A DNA stretch of 64,000 bases from Vanessa cardui. Its lineage: Eukaryota; Arthropoda; Insecta; Lepidoptera; Nymphalidae. The DNA is taken from positions 2,004,001 to 2,068,000 of the forward strand of contig NC_061153.1 in NCBI RefSeq assembly GCF_905220365.1. Direction: 5' to 3'. Shown here piece after piece: positions 9,963 through 21,320 of this stretch. Made by a program: the position numbers and the translations under genes. Below the pieces are notes generated by a model. That model was not told the DNA's origin. It worked only from the letters and a program-made list of their open reading frames with translations, and did not search any database. Positions within the stretch are counted from its first letter, which is position 1. Each line of letters begins with the position of its first letter.

Positions 9963-12090
9963 AAAAAATTTGTACATCGTCTGCATACATGTGATAGAGA
10001 GAAGATATATTGTGAGTGATAGTATTAATGAAGATAGAAAAGAGTAATTGTCACAACACGCCTCCTTGTGGAACCCCTGCACAGACATTACGCCAAGTTG
10101 ATAAGGTATCATCAACCTTAATCCGATGCCGGCGTCCATGCAGGTAATTGCGGAACCAATCAATTACTGATGGAGATATGTTAATAGAACGTAGCAGCTC
10201 CAGTAATATATCGAAGTCAACGTTATTAAAGGCATTACTAAAATCTAGTAAGGTCAATACTGTAAGTTGCTTACTGTTCATACCCAAACGAATGTCATCG
10301 GTAATTTTTATTAGTGCAGTAGTCGTACTATGACCACTGCGAAATCTGGACTGGAAAGGATCAAGGAGATTGTTTTTATTAAGGAATGTGTTTAATTGTT
10401 GGTAAACCAATTTTTCTAAAATTTTTGATAGGAATGGAAGGATAGAAATTGGACGATAATCAGAGTATGTTGTTGGTTTGGATTTTTTTGGGAGAGGAAT
10501 AATTTGAGCATCTTTCCAAGATGTGGGATAGTCGCCTGAGGAAATAGAATAATTAAGGATATGGGTAATGATAGGAGTGATAATGTCAAGGATGGGTATG
10601 ATCATATTACGACTAATACAATCACTACCGACGGCATTAGAGGCAATTGACAGTATATTCTTTTTAACATCACATTCAGTGAATTGATTAAAAGTAAACG
10701 GAGGAAAATTAGAAGTTGGAAAAGATGATATGGAATTTAAAGTAGTAGCTTTTTGGACGATATCTAAAGATTTGCCCGAAGATGAGAAATGTGCATTTAA
10801 GCTTTCTATATCAATGTTATTTAAGGATAACTTTTTCGAGGATTTTCCAACTCCTATCGTTTCAAGGAACTTCCATGTACGGGCAGTGTCGCCGTTTTCG
10901 ACAGATTTGTGAATGTGGCGTCGTTGTGCATCCCTACACAATGTATTGCAGCGATTTCTTATTTTCTTATACTTACGAGCATTAGTTTCGGATTTGTCAG
11001 ATTTGTATAATGATTTGGCGTAGCTTTTCTTGGCAATTAACGTTTTTAAGGAATCCGTTAGCCATGGTGCAGGTAAGTGTTTTATTTTTACCGGTTTAAT
11101 CGGTGCATGGATATCGTATAACTGTGTTAATAGTGCGTTAAAGATGTCAACTTTGGAATCAATATTTTCTGCAGCTGTAACAGCACTCCAGTCAATTTGA
11201 CATGCATCATCACAAAGACGGGTAACATCCATTCCACCAAAATTACGTTGGAGAAGTATTCGTGGTTTGGACTTAGGAGGGCGTATTTTATACGATAGAT
11301 AAATTAAATCATGGTATGAAAAAGAGTCTGCAGGCAACTGGCCATATTTACAAACAAGATCAGGTGAGGAAACTATTATAAGGTCTAAAAGGGATGGCAT
11401 ACAGTTCGGTAGTTTGTGAGTAGCGGAAAGAGGTAAAATGTGTAAATCGCAGGCTTCAATTATAGACACGAGTTTATTAGAGCGATTGTCATTCTTGAGT
11501 AAACAGGTGTTAAAATCACCCATTATTATAGTTTGACTATATAATGGGGTTAGAGTCTCTAATAAACTTTCAAATGCAGAGAAATAGTTGATAAGGAGAG
11601 AAGGGCTATAAAAAACACCGAGCAAGATTTTACTATGGGATAGCACGACTTCTAAAAGCAGATGTTCGGCCGCATCAGGGGGAGGGGGCTGAATCGACGA
11701 ATTTAAAATTTTAAAAGGAATATATGAGCGGAGATAAATCGCGACTTCACCACCTCCCCTGCCAATACGGTCGTTGCGGATGAGATGAAACCCAGGCAAG
11801 GAGTAAGACGTGGAGGGCAGACAAGGCTTAAGCCAAGATTCTGAAATTAAAATTGCATGTATGTTTCTTGATTCAAAAGATGCAAGCATGTCTGGGTAAT
11901 GAGCCGGAATACTTTGGGCGTTGATATGAAGTACATTAAAATTTTTCCCAAGAGTGGAGAAATGAGAATTAAGTGTTACATTTAATGGAACGAAACTTGT
12001 ACTGTGGTAACTTGCATTGCTACTCGAGTCATCATCGGACGAAAAGGACAAAAACTGGTCACTCTGTATACTACTATTTGATATAGACAT
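9963..12090 (-). pseudogene. Family A ORF2 N-terminal part (A1)
   Basis: The main frame 10051-12090 (679 aa) starts with a serine-rich leader, then the APE endonuclease (VLHINAQSIPAHYPDM, ISESWL, GVFYSPS, MGDFNTCLL, SYHDLIYLS), a linker and RT fingers (YRPISILPFLSK, LLDFSNAFNNVDFD, GVPQGGVL). A single in-frame TGA at 10051-10053 follows GGVL; the same frame then continues LLFSIFIN to the catalytic HMYADDVQI at about 9970-9990, where B1 begins. Confidence 0.88.
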
Positions 12091-12976
12091 AACTGAGACA
12101 GTAATATATAAATGAATATGATTAAATTAAATAAAACAATATATAAGAAAATACTTATAATGTATAAATATTAATAAATAAAAATAAATAAATAAATATA
12201 ATAGAAAACAGAATTAAAAAATAATAATAATAATAATAGATATGGAGTTTTCAAAAACTGTGTTTCACAACCCACCAGCTTTAAAAAATAGTAATAATAT
12301 TAATTCTTAACAATAATTGTTTACAAACAAAGGGGAAACCCACACACAACTTCTTAAAAAAAAACATAGTATACAAAAATACAAAACAAAAACATAAAGA
12401 AAAGTTAATAATATATCTAAGAAAAATGTATAATAAAAAAATAAAAAAAAGTGCTTTATAAAATTCTATACGGAACAAAGATAGAAAAAATTTATATCTA
12501 TCTAAAAAAAAAAAAATAAGCTCACTTTCTTTGTTCAGCAAAATAGACTAAAAAGCAAAAAAAATAAAAAATAATATCTAATTAATAAATGAATAAAGAT
12601 ACAAAATCCTTATAACAGACAGATACTAAATCCTTATCTAAATATCAACACTAAATGACAATATTGTAGTAGTTAAATGATTACATAATCTATGACCATC
12701 TGTCATACCATGTCAACTGTCAACAGTCAGCGTCAAATGTCAATTAGTGTGACAGTAGGTAAACCTAACACTAAGTGCGGTATTTTTATAAAAAATATAT
12801 TTCGAAGTTTAAACATAAATACTATTATTTAACTATCTAAATGAAGAATTGAAATATTGAATTGAACTGAACTGAACTAATTAATTAACTATTGTGAAAT
12901 AGTGTAAAACTAATACACTTTAAAAGCAAACAATGATGAAAGATCGATGTAATAAAACTGTGTATTGTGAAGAGCC
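12091..12976. other. AT-rich spacer between A1 ORF2 and ORF1
   Basis: About 890 bases of extremely AT-rich sequence. No believable ORF; the 86-aa frame at 12281-12541 is phenylalanine-rich chance reading of A-runs. A short tract near 12700-12760 holds several TGTCAA/TGACA-like repeats of unknown meaning. It is probably inter-ORF or degraded element DNA. Confidence 0.4.
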
Positions 12977-13666
12977 TTACTTCTTGACGACCCTTTTAGG
13001 TCTCGTAGTATACGAAGGCACCTTACTGCCTTTTGGGATAGTTGCTGAGCTCGCCGGTACCGTGGATGGTTCAGAAGTATCTTCCACTGGACGCTGTATA
13101 GCATTTACTTCCGACACCGACACCACACGATGACGGGATCCCTCGGCATCTAACACAATTATGCAGCTGTCTTTTGTCCAGCACTGCCTAATTCCAAAAA
13201 GTCTTCGTGCCAGTACAAATGCTTCATGCCGGTAATGCTCAGATAATGTTATTCCTGTACCTTTCAAACTTGTCTTAGAAGACCAGAGCTTATCCCGCAG
13301 TGACGCATCTATAAACCTGACAAGAATTGCACGTGGTTTGTTACCAGCAGAGGATCCGAGACGATGGCAGCGGGTGTAGTCAGAAGGAGAAAACTGTGAA
13401 AATTTGAAATGCTCAGACAGTATTTTTGTAACAAGCGAAGAAGTATTTTCCTTTTTTTCTTCGGGCACACCGTGAATTAAAATTATTTTCCTCCGGGATC
13501 TCATCTCAAATTCATCTTGCTGCCTTGTAAGCAACTCAACCTGTACCTGGAGACTCTCGAGGGCAGACAAGACGAATGTTCGGAATGTCAGGAACTGTGC
13601 ATTTATATTTGACGTTGGACTTGTAGCGGGTGAAACTGCTTTCAGATCTTTTTGAAATTCTGCCAT
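12977..13666 (-). CDS. Family A ORF1 (RNA-binding Gag-like protein), A1
   Basis: 229 aa, uninterrupted. Residues about 25-55 form a probable coiled coil (FRTFVLSALESLQVQVELL). They are followed by an RRM-like segment (RRKIILIHGVPEEKKEN, RCHRLG, PRAILVRFID) and a C-terminal part (CWTKDSCIIVL) ending in a lysine-rich tail. This coiled-coil/RRM/CTD order is usual for non-LTR ORF1 chaperones. It lies upstream of A1 ORF2 on the same strand, as expected, but about 0.9 kb away. Expression is unproven. Confidence 0.75.
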   Translation of the reverse strand: MAEFQKDLKAVSPATSPTSNINAQFLTFRTFVLSALESLQVQVELLTRQQDEFEMRSRRKIILIHGVPEEKKENTSSLVTKILSEHFKFSQFSPSDYTRCHRLGSSAGNKPRAILVRFIDASLRDKLWSSKTSLKGTGITLSEHYRHEAFVLARRLFGIRQCWTKDSCIIVLDAEGSRHRVVSVSEVNAIQRPVEDTSEPSTVPASSATIPKGSKVPSYTTRPKRVVKK

Positions 13667-14076
13667 GCGTGTGTTAAAAGTCTCAGTTAATTCCAGTGAC
13701 GACTTTTTAAGTGAATAGTGTTCTTCTATATTATTATATTTGTATTAGGTTATGTTGTGATGTGGCACTTGTGTTGTATATATTATTGTAGAATGTTTGT
13801 AAACGAATTATATGAGAGGACAGCTGGGAGGTTAGTGATTTTAAATGTACATACTATTTTTGTTTTTAATGTTTAATAAATGATTTATAAATTATTTTAA
13901 TTGGAGCCTTTTTTTTTGGAGATAGAGGGTACTATGTACATATCTACCAATTAAATCCGGAAGACAACTTCCTAACCTAATCGCTTACAATATTAATAAT
14001 TATTTTATGTGTAATGTTACCAAGGATCATATGTATACTAAAAATAATAACCTTATTTTTATTTACATTGACAAAA
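13667..14076. other. A1 5' flank, unassigned
   Basis: AT-rich sequence upstream of A1 ORF1. It may include the A1 5' UTR. No motif or terminal repeat recognised. Confidence 0.35.
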
Positions 14077-14268
14077 ATAAAGATATTAAAATTCGGAGTT
14101 CCAAAATGCTGGACGAAGGATGGTGTTATTATTGTTACCAGGTCAGACGGTAAACGACATCGGATTGTCACAACAGCAGAGCTGAACGTAATCGACCGCA
14201 CACCGAATGACATGCCCTTGGCAACTCTGCTGCTGCTGCTGCTGCTGGTACCAGTTCCACCGATTTAA
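14077..14268 (+). pseudogene. Family A-like ORF1 C-terminal fragment, opposite strand
   Basis: The plus-strand frame reads FGVPKCWTKDGVIIV...GKRHRIVTTAELNVIDR, aligning with FGIRQCWTKDSCIIV...SRHRVVSVSEVNAIQR in A1 ORF1. It ends in a CTG trinucleotide run (about 14228-14246) that codes for leucines. The rest of that copy is absent. Confidence 0.75.
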
Positions 14269-16159
14269 ATCCGCCAATTCTACTCTGGCCATATGAAGCA
14301 AGAGAACCATTAAAAAGTAAGTTAAGATTTTGTTAGACCGCATCTTCGTCCTCGATCCCTCACATTGTTTTTTAACTATACATTAATATAAGTTGTTTTG
14401 TTATTCTATTTTAGTTTCATTACTTTATTCATATTACTATAATTATAGGGTTGGGTTTAGAAAATTCCTCCAAGATTTTGGGGAAACAAATTGTTGTATA
14501 TGTTAGAGGATTGGTCACTGATTATAAAAATACTACTCGCGTCCTGCGAAACAGCACCATTTTCGAGAAAATTAAGAAAATCTATAATAACCTATACAAG
14601 CGGAAATATGTCATGTAGATCGTAGTATTAGTGTAAGAGCAGGCACATATAGGTGACATATTTTGTTCAAGTTCGATAAGGATGCAACATAACAGTGCTT
14701 GTCATATCATATGTCAAAACGCTTAATGTGTCAAACGTCAATGTAATAATTCTCATGTCATTCCGTTGTTTCTCTTTGACTCGCGCGAATTTGTTCTCTA
14801 TTTTGTTTATTTTCTTTAATACGACGATTTTTGCTCCAAACTTGGACTCCGATTCTTTGCCTACACGACTACTTACTTGCTTATATACTGCTTGCTTACT
14901 TGATTATATACTGGAAACTGATCTTTTGCCTACGCGATTAAGTTGTGCTATCTTCCCGGACGTTGTGCTATCAGCCAAATCAGACCTTAAACTACAATAT
15001 ATTATCCTAAGTTATGGAAATAAATTATGTTTTATGTCCTTATAAATACATTCACGACTGGCCATAGTACTTGGCACCCATTTAGATCTCACTTCTTTTG
15101 TCGTTGAAGTCAACAACCAAGGCTTATATCTTAATATTGTACTTGGCTCTCATTTTACATTTATGTTTTTGATGGGATATCATTACTTTTTGTACTTAAA
15201 TTATTAGGACGTAGGTACTTATTTGAAACAAAATGTTTTTTTATTACCTTTTTATCGTGTGAAGTGAGATAGGAATATAAATTGTAATATTGGAGTAGTA
15301 ATATTGGAGTAGTATGATTTTTATGGTTTTAACGTAAACGTATAATCTTAAACTAATTCTACCGAATGCAAATACTTCATAAACGATTTCGAGAAGACAA
15401 TGCGTTATTAACGCATGAAGTATTGAATATCGTACTAGAGGTACAGCTTCCATCGGAAGGCATTGGAATAAAATTCTAATGAGCGCGGTTGCCACTGGCT
15501 CGGACACGTTCGTGGCGTCACGTCGCAAGCCGTGTTTCGAAATGCCTATTATTTATTTTTTTATAAGTATAATGATTTTACACCATTGATGTGCGCTAAA
15601 TATTGAAACAATAATTAATACTAAATTCCAGTTATTGATAACGTAATAAATACATGTAAGTAATAAGTGTTCCTACTGAAATCAATAACATGAAATATTA
15701 TTATAAAATGATAAAAATTTACCAGTTTCAGATTTTTTCCTTTGTATAGATCTAATTACCTACCTGTATACAAAATCTGAACTTTCTAGGTCACCTGAAA
15801 CTGGGAAATAGTTTTGATCTATAGGTCAGTCAGTGATAAAAATGACGATTTTTGACCATTAATATCTACTTAATCGTTTGAGATGTGTTTTTGAAATTTG
15901 GAGCACATATATATATTTCGCAAGTCTTAATATACGTGCTAAATTTGATATGATTATGTTAAATAGTTTTTGAGTTATGAGGGTGCAAAAAGTGGCTCTA
16001 AATGGTTCGTGTAAAATTACACACGGTGCTGCTCGCTTCTGTTACTTGAACTTGGCTGACAAGCTACCGCGTGTCTAGATATACATAATAAATAAAAATA
16101 ATTAATTAATATTTTTTTTATTTGTACCTTATATAATTGACCTGGAATACATAATAAAA
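14269..16159. other. Unassigned AT-rich region
   Basis: Nearly 1.9 kb without a recognised gene. The longest frame (14695-15045, 116 aa) is hydrophobic and low-complexity, with no start context or homology I recognise. A direct duplication of 'taatattggagtag' lies at about 15280-15310. The stretch 15780-16080 resembles degraded repeat DNA. Confidence 0.4.
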
Positions 16160-16169
16160 TAGAAGTATA

Positions 16170-16472
16170 TGAGATGAGATGGCCCAGTGGTTAGAACGCG
16201 TGCATCTTAACCGATGATTGCGGGTTCAAACCCAGGCAAGCACCACTATATATATGTGCTTAATTGTGTTTATAATTCATCTCATGCTCGGCGGTGAAGG
16301 AAAACATCGTGAGGAAACCTGCATGTGTCTAATTTCATCGAAATTCTGCCACATGTGCATTCCACCAACCCGCATTGGAACAGCGTGGTGGAATACGTTC
16401 CAAACCCTTTCCTTAATGGAAGAGGAGGCCTTATCTCAGCAGTGGGAAATTTACAGGCTGTTACTTTACTTT
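16170..16472 (+). mobile_element. tRNA-derived SINE with 10-bp TSD
   Basis: Begins with a tRNA-like head: an A-box-like GGCCCAGTGGTTAGAACGCG and a B box GGGTTCAAACCC (about 16222-16233). The body is a type I recognise as common in Lepidoptera (CTCGGCGGTGAAGGAAAAC, GTGGTGGAATA) and ends near TTTACAGGCTGTTAC. Perfect duplications TAGAAGTATA lie at 16160-16169 and 16473-16482. SINEs use RNA polymerase III internal promoters and borrow LINE enzymes. Confidence 0.92.
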
Positions 16473-16529
16473 TAGAAGTATAAAGCTTAGACTTACAAGT
16501 CTATTATATATAACGGAGCAGTATGCCCG

Positions 16530-17845
16530 AGTCCGCTATTTTCTCTACTACTACGGAAATAGAAAAGGGGAGAGAGGCGTTGGTTTCCTCGTAAAGAAGC
16601 AATGTAACACAGACGTACTTGACTTCATAGCAATATCTGATAGAATCACCATATTAAAAGTGAAGATACATGCAAACCTCTTCAACATATTCCAATTCTG
16701 TGCTCCAACTGCTACATATTCGATAGAAGACATAGAAAAGATGTACACTGACTTAGATATTGCAATGAGCAAATGCACACACAACATAATGCTTATGGGA
16801 GATATGAACGCAAAAATTGGCTATCCTAAAAAAAACAAACAATTAGTTATGGGTGACTATGGTTACGGTAAAAGAAATAAAAGAGGAGAGATGTTTTTAC
16901 ATTTTTGTCTACAATATAAATTAAAAATTGCCAATACTATGTTCTGAAAACCGGAAAAACTAAGGTGGACCTGGATGTCACCGAATAGAAAATCAAAGAA
17001 CGAAATAGACTTTATAAAATATGTGCAAAATCTGGAAGTGTTAAGTAAACTAAAACATCCGAGTGATCATAGATTAGTAAGAATAACTATTGCTATGGAA
17101 GCCATTAAGAAAACATGAAGATCCTATAAAAATGTATCCTATAAACAAAACCAATGATAGAAAAAGCCCATACGAAGCTCCCCATTTTCACATTTTCCGA
17201 CCGTGAAGAAAACATACAAAAACTTAGCGAAAAAATAGAAAAATGTTAACTAGTACCTTAACCAAAAATGACACGAATAACAAAAGACAAAATATAATAA
17301 CGCCAAATTGAAGAACTCAAGAAACAAAAATATGAACTAAAATATAAGAAAAATAAAACAAAAGAAGACAAAATAAAACTAAGCAAATTAGATATACATA
17401 AGAAAATAAAGCAAAACATCAGGACCTATAGATTAAATACGATGAGTAAATATAAAGAAGAAAAAGGAGGTGTAAGAAAAGCATGCAGAAAAATAGACAA
17501 CACCAAACAGCTATTGACACAGCTCACAGATACCTCAGGAAACGTAGTCACAAATAGAGGTGACTTAATGAAGCTAGCCACGAAATTCTACCAGGATTTG
17601 TATACAGACGACGGAAAGACCAAACTAACCCTATTAAATACCACTCACAACAAAGACACCGTTGCACCTTTCATAGAGAGTGAAGTTGAGTTATTCCTAA
17701 AACTGCTAAAGGGTGGAAAAAGCCCAGGACCCGATGGGGTCACAAATGAAATGATGAAAGCTAGCAAGGATAACCTTATTAAACCACTTACAAAGCTATT
17801 TAATCTCATTCTAGTGAAGAAAGAATTGCCAGAGTCTTGGACATT
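16530..17845 (+). pseudogene. RTE-like endonuclease/RT, upstream part (host of nested RTE)
   Basis: Endonuclease sequence with GDMNAKIG (about 16800), NEIDFIKYVQ and PSDHRLVR appears across frames 16530-17110. The linker and RT fingers (GKSPGPDGVTNEMMKAS) follow in frame 17442-17852. Several stops occur between 16945 and 17440. The ORF is cut at PESWTFS by the insertion at 17855 and continues at 19500. Confidence 0.8.
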
Positions 17846-17854
17846 TTCATAGAT

Positions 17855-19490
17855 AGCTCATCATCATCATCATCAGCCTATTTTTGTCCACTGCTGGACA
17901 TAGGCCTCTCCCAGTGCACGCCACTGTGGTCTTTCTCCGGCTACTCGCATCCAGCTCCTGCCTGCCGCCTTGCGTATATCGTCACTCCACCGTGTCTGAG
18001 GACGTCCTACACTACGTTTGCCGAGACGCGGTCTCCACTCTAGAACACGTTTTCCCCAACGGTTGTCGGTTCTACGACAAATATGACCGGCCCACTGCCA
18101 CTTCAGCTTACTAATCCGGTGGGCTATGTCGATGACTTTGGTTCTTTGACGGATCACCTCATTTCTGATGCGATCCCTCAAAGAAACGCCGTGCACAGCT
18201 CTTTCCATAGCACGCTGAGCGACTTTAAGCTGGTGGACCAGCCTTGTCGTGAGTGTCCACGTTTCGGCTCCGTATGTCATGACGGGTAGGACGCACTGAT
18301 TGAAGACTTTCGTCTTAAGGCACTGTGGGATCGACGATGTTAAGATTCGACGTAACTTCCCAAACGCTGCCCATCCCAGCTGAATTCTTCTATTCACCTC
18401 GTTGTCTAAACACCTCAAGGTTGTTTCTACCTAATCGCAGAGTCTGCCCGAGGTAGACATATTTTTGAACAACTTCGAGGACGGTACCGTGTATCGTAGT
18501 CGGTTCCGGTAGAACATGTTCATTGAACATGACCTTGGTTTTATCCAAGTTCATCCGTAGGCCGATACGCATAGAAGAATCAGCCAGCTCGTTCAGCATT
18601 TGTTGTAGGTCCTGCAGCGTTTCTGCCACGATGACGATGTAGTCTGCGAATCTCAAGTGAGAGATGTATTCGCCATTGATGTTAATACCACGTCCTTTCC
18701 AGTTCAGCGTCTTGAACATATCCTCCATTGCATTAGTGAACAATTTGGGGGAAATAACGTCCCCATGTCTCACTCCTCGATGCAATGGTATGGGATTTGT
18801 TTGCTGATTCTGTACTCGGACGGAAATGGTGGCAGCTTCGTAGAGACATCTCATCACTTGGATGTATCGCCAATCAACTTGGCAACGCTGCAGGGACTCC
18901 AGAACAGTCCAGATTTCAACCGAGTCAAAGGCCTTCTCATAGTCCACGAATGCGAGACACAGGGGCCGATTATAATCATGGGACTTCTGTATAATCTGCC
19001 GCACTGTATGGATGTGGTCTATGGTGCCGTATCCGGTCCGAAACCAGGCCTGCTCCGGGGGTTGGAATTCGTCGAATCTTCGCACAAGACGGTTCGTGAT
19101 CACTCTTGAAAACAGCTTATAGACGTGGCTCAGTAGGGATATGGGACGATAGTTCTTCAGCAGGGTTTTGTCTCCCTTTTTGAAGAACAGGACGACCACA
19201 CTCCTACTCCACGCCTCTGGAGTTCTCCCTTCGAAGAGGACAGAGTTAAAAAGCGTCTGAAGTTCCCTAAGTACCGGTTTACCTCCCGCTTTTAATAGCT
19301 CTGTGGTAACGCCGTCCTCTCCAGGGACTTTTCCATTTTTAAGCTGTCCAAGAGCAGTCTCGATTTCGCCAATACTGACTTCAGGCAGGTCTTCGGAGAA
19401 ATCGCGTGTTAATGTAGCTCTAGGATCCTCATTTTCGGGATCGGGTCGAGATACATGCGATGCGTATAACCGGCCGTAGAAGTCCTCTAC
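17855..19490 (-). mobile_element. 5'-truncated RTE retrotransposon, 9-bp TSD
   Basis: Flanked by TTCATAGAT at 17846-17854 and 19491-19499. On the minus strand it runs from RT fingers to a 3' end containing GGCCTATGTCCAGCAGTGGA and a GAT trinucleotide tail. That 3' end is the form I know from lepidopteran RTE elements. Insertion is into another RTE-like element in opposite orientation. Confidence 0.92.
17873..19490 (-). pseudogene. RTE reverse transcriptase (nested copy)
   Basis: Two overlapping frames. 18390-19199 gives NYRPISLLSHVYKLFS, FVDYEKAFDSVE, GVRHGDVISPKLF and the catalytic region FADYIVIVAE, where the usual ADD is read as ADY, a likely active-site loss. 17873-18418 gives the thumb and C-terminal region (YGAETWTLT, RWSDDIRKAAG). 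A frameshift near 18405 joins them. Upstream, codons can be read to 19490 (EDGVTTELLKAG). The endonuclease is missing. It is not functional. Confidence 0.88.
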
Positions 19491-19499
19491 TTCATAGAT

Positions 19500-19690
19500 C
19501 CAAAATTAGTCACTAACTATAGACCCATTAGTTTGATATCTTGTATCTACAAAGTATTCGCATCGACTCTACTAAGACGCATAACTAAATCAATAGATTA
19601 AAATCAACCAATTGAACAAGCAGGGTTTATGAAAATTTTTTCAGCTATTGACCACATACATACTTTAAGTAAACAGTTAGTAAAGTTGTA
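19500..19690 (+). pseudogene. RTE-like host element, downstream part
   Basis: The plus-strand reading NYRPISLISCIYKVFAS...QAGFMK.FSAIDHIHTL continues the RT of the 16530-17845 element after the nested RTE. It stops near 19690, so the catalytic palm is missing. Confidence 0.8.
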
Positions 19691-19914
19691 TATTCAATGA
19701 CTAAAATATTTCACATTTGTGTATCTCATATTCTTTGGCATATATCATGTATAAAAGTCGAAGCATTGCTTATATAAAACAGAGTGTCTATCAAGTGCGT
19801 CACAGTCCGTATAATTGTACCGTCTCTTGTGACTTTCATTATCCTCTACACAGCCCAGCAACAAGGGTAAACAGTCAGTTGCAGCCGCTCTTGACTGCTG
19901 AGTAAGTTATTCGA

Positions 19915-20800
19915 TTTAAAATTACACGGTATTGTACATTTAGTCGCCTTTTCCCCAAAATCTATTATGGTACCAACAAATACCTGACTCCTTATTCCTG
20001 CTTGCAGACCGATGACGATGCCTTGAAATGCTCCGTTGCCTTCGAGGTCCTTTGTGAGGGTAGTTAGTACGGCCACGCCCAAAGTCTAGCTGTGCGATTT
20101 GCTGGTTGATCTTCGTGCGAACGTGGGTAGAAATTAATTCTTCCATCCTCTTGAAGAAAGCGTCCAAACCTGGGGCAGAAGTACTAGCGATCTGATTAGA
20201 ATAAAAGTGTTACCTCGCTAATTTTGTCAGCTAGCTCTGCAACGTCATCTAATCGTAAGCTTGTTTGAGAAGCTATTATCGCCTGGATATGCGAGGGCAA
20301 ACGAGCTAGCCCACAGGCTTCTTAAAAAATCATCATTCACCTGATCACCAGCTAACGAACGCAAGTTTCGTAGAAATTGTGAAGGCTTTCGGTCTCCTAA
20401 CTCTTCATGGGTCAACAATTGCCGCATCCGGTGACCGCGCGACGTAGATAAACGTTAATAAGTTCGCTTTTTAATTTATCATACTTCCCAACGTTGGGCG
20501 GACTAGTAATCACGTCCCTAACTTCACGTGCAATTCTTTGATCTAGCTGCTGCACAACGGTATAAAATTTTGTTGAATCGGCTTTTGTACCCGAGGTCTC
20601 AAATTGTGCTTCTACCTGAGCAAACCAAATATCGAGATTTAAATAAAACTAATTATAACGGATGAATCGCGTATATTAATTATTTTTAAACATCCCGACG
20701 TTTCGAGCACTTTGCAGTGTTCGTGGTCACGAAAATTTAAGACAACATTAAATATCGAGATCTTCCGACCAAAATGGAGGTAAACGCACGGATACACGTA
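19915..20800 (-). pseudogene. Ty3/gypsy Gag, broken
   Basis: On the minus strand, readable Gag segments are LPPFWSEDLDIWFAQVEAQF (about 20630 and 20750-20790, interrupted by the PLE stub), VVQQLDQRIAREVRDVI, RMRQLLTHEELGDRKPSQFL (about 20390-20427) and the zinc-knuckle-like CWYHNRF...KCTIPC (about 19930-19990). Frame changes occur between segments. The same CxxH...KCxxPC pattern occurs at the Gag end of the 39-42 kb gypsy element. Pol is not present here. Confidence 0.8.
20639..20749 (-). mobile_element. 111-nt PLE terminal stub with 12-bp TSD
   Basis: A copy of the terminal block seen at 431-522, including the hairpin and CGAAACGTCGGG core on the minus strand. It is flanked by perfect AAATATCGAGAT duplications (20627-20638 and 20750-20761). 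Removing the insert restores the gypsy Gag reading. It carries no coding sequence. Confidence 0.9.
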
Positions 20801-20925
20801 TAAAATAGAACTCATACGGAGGTTTGCAACAGACTAAAATATTTTATTCAGATACTATTTTACAATAGGTACACAGGTTTATTATATTATCCCAATAGAT
20901 GGCGTTAGTAGTATGATAGTTAGTT

Positions 20926-21320
20926 TAGTTTATTCTTTATTGTATACCACACAGTGAAATAAAAAATACATATGACAAAAATATGGCCTAGATATAACAG
21001 GCGTACAATTTTGGCGACCTTATCGCTACATAGCGATCTCTTCCAGGCAACCAACAGGTGTAGGATAGGTCATAGAATATAAGGTGGGTGGTGCTCTACT
21101 AATAAATAAAATAATATGAATCTATTAATAAAACTATGAAATAAATGTAAATATAGAATACACAAATTATATATCCATTAATAAATTATATTATCAATAC
21201 ATATAAAATAAATAAATATACATATAAATGTAAATACAATGAGTAAGAATATAAACGATGTCTTCAAACATAACGAAAAAATAAATTAATTAACAAAATA
21301 AAAAAACAGAAAAAAAGAAA
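20926..21320 (-). repeat. Family A 3' UTR (copy A2)
   Basis: Same terminal block as A1 and A3 ('tttattgtataccac' start, 'ccttatcgctacatagcgat' segment near 21020-21050). The tail on the minus strand is A/T-rich (AATAAACTAAACTAAC) rather than a pure trinucleotide. Confidence 0.75.

Noticed and set aside
12281..12541. 86-aa open frame between A1 ORFs
   Set aside because: Phe-rich translation of A-runs; no start context or homology.
14695..15045. 116-aa open frame
   Set aside because: Low-complexity hydrophobic reading of AT-rich DNA with no recognised domain.
16170..16260. tRNA gene
   Set aside because: A and B boxes belong to a SINE with TSD; no cloverleaf acceptor stem.
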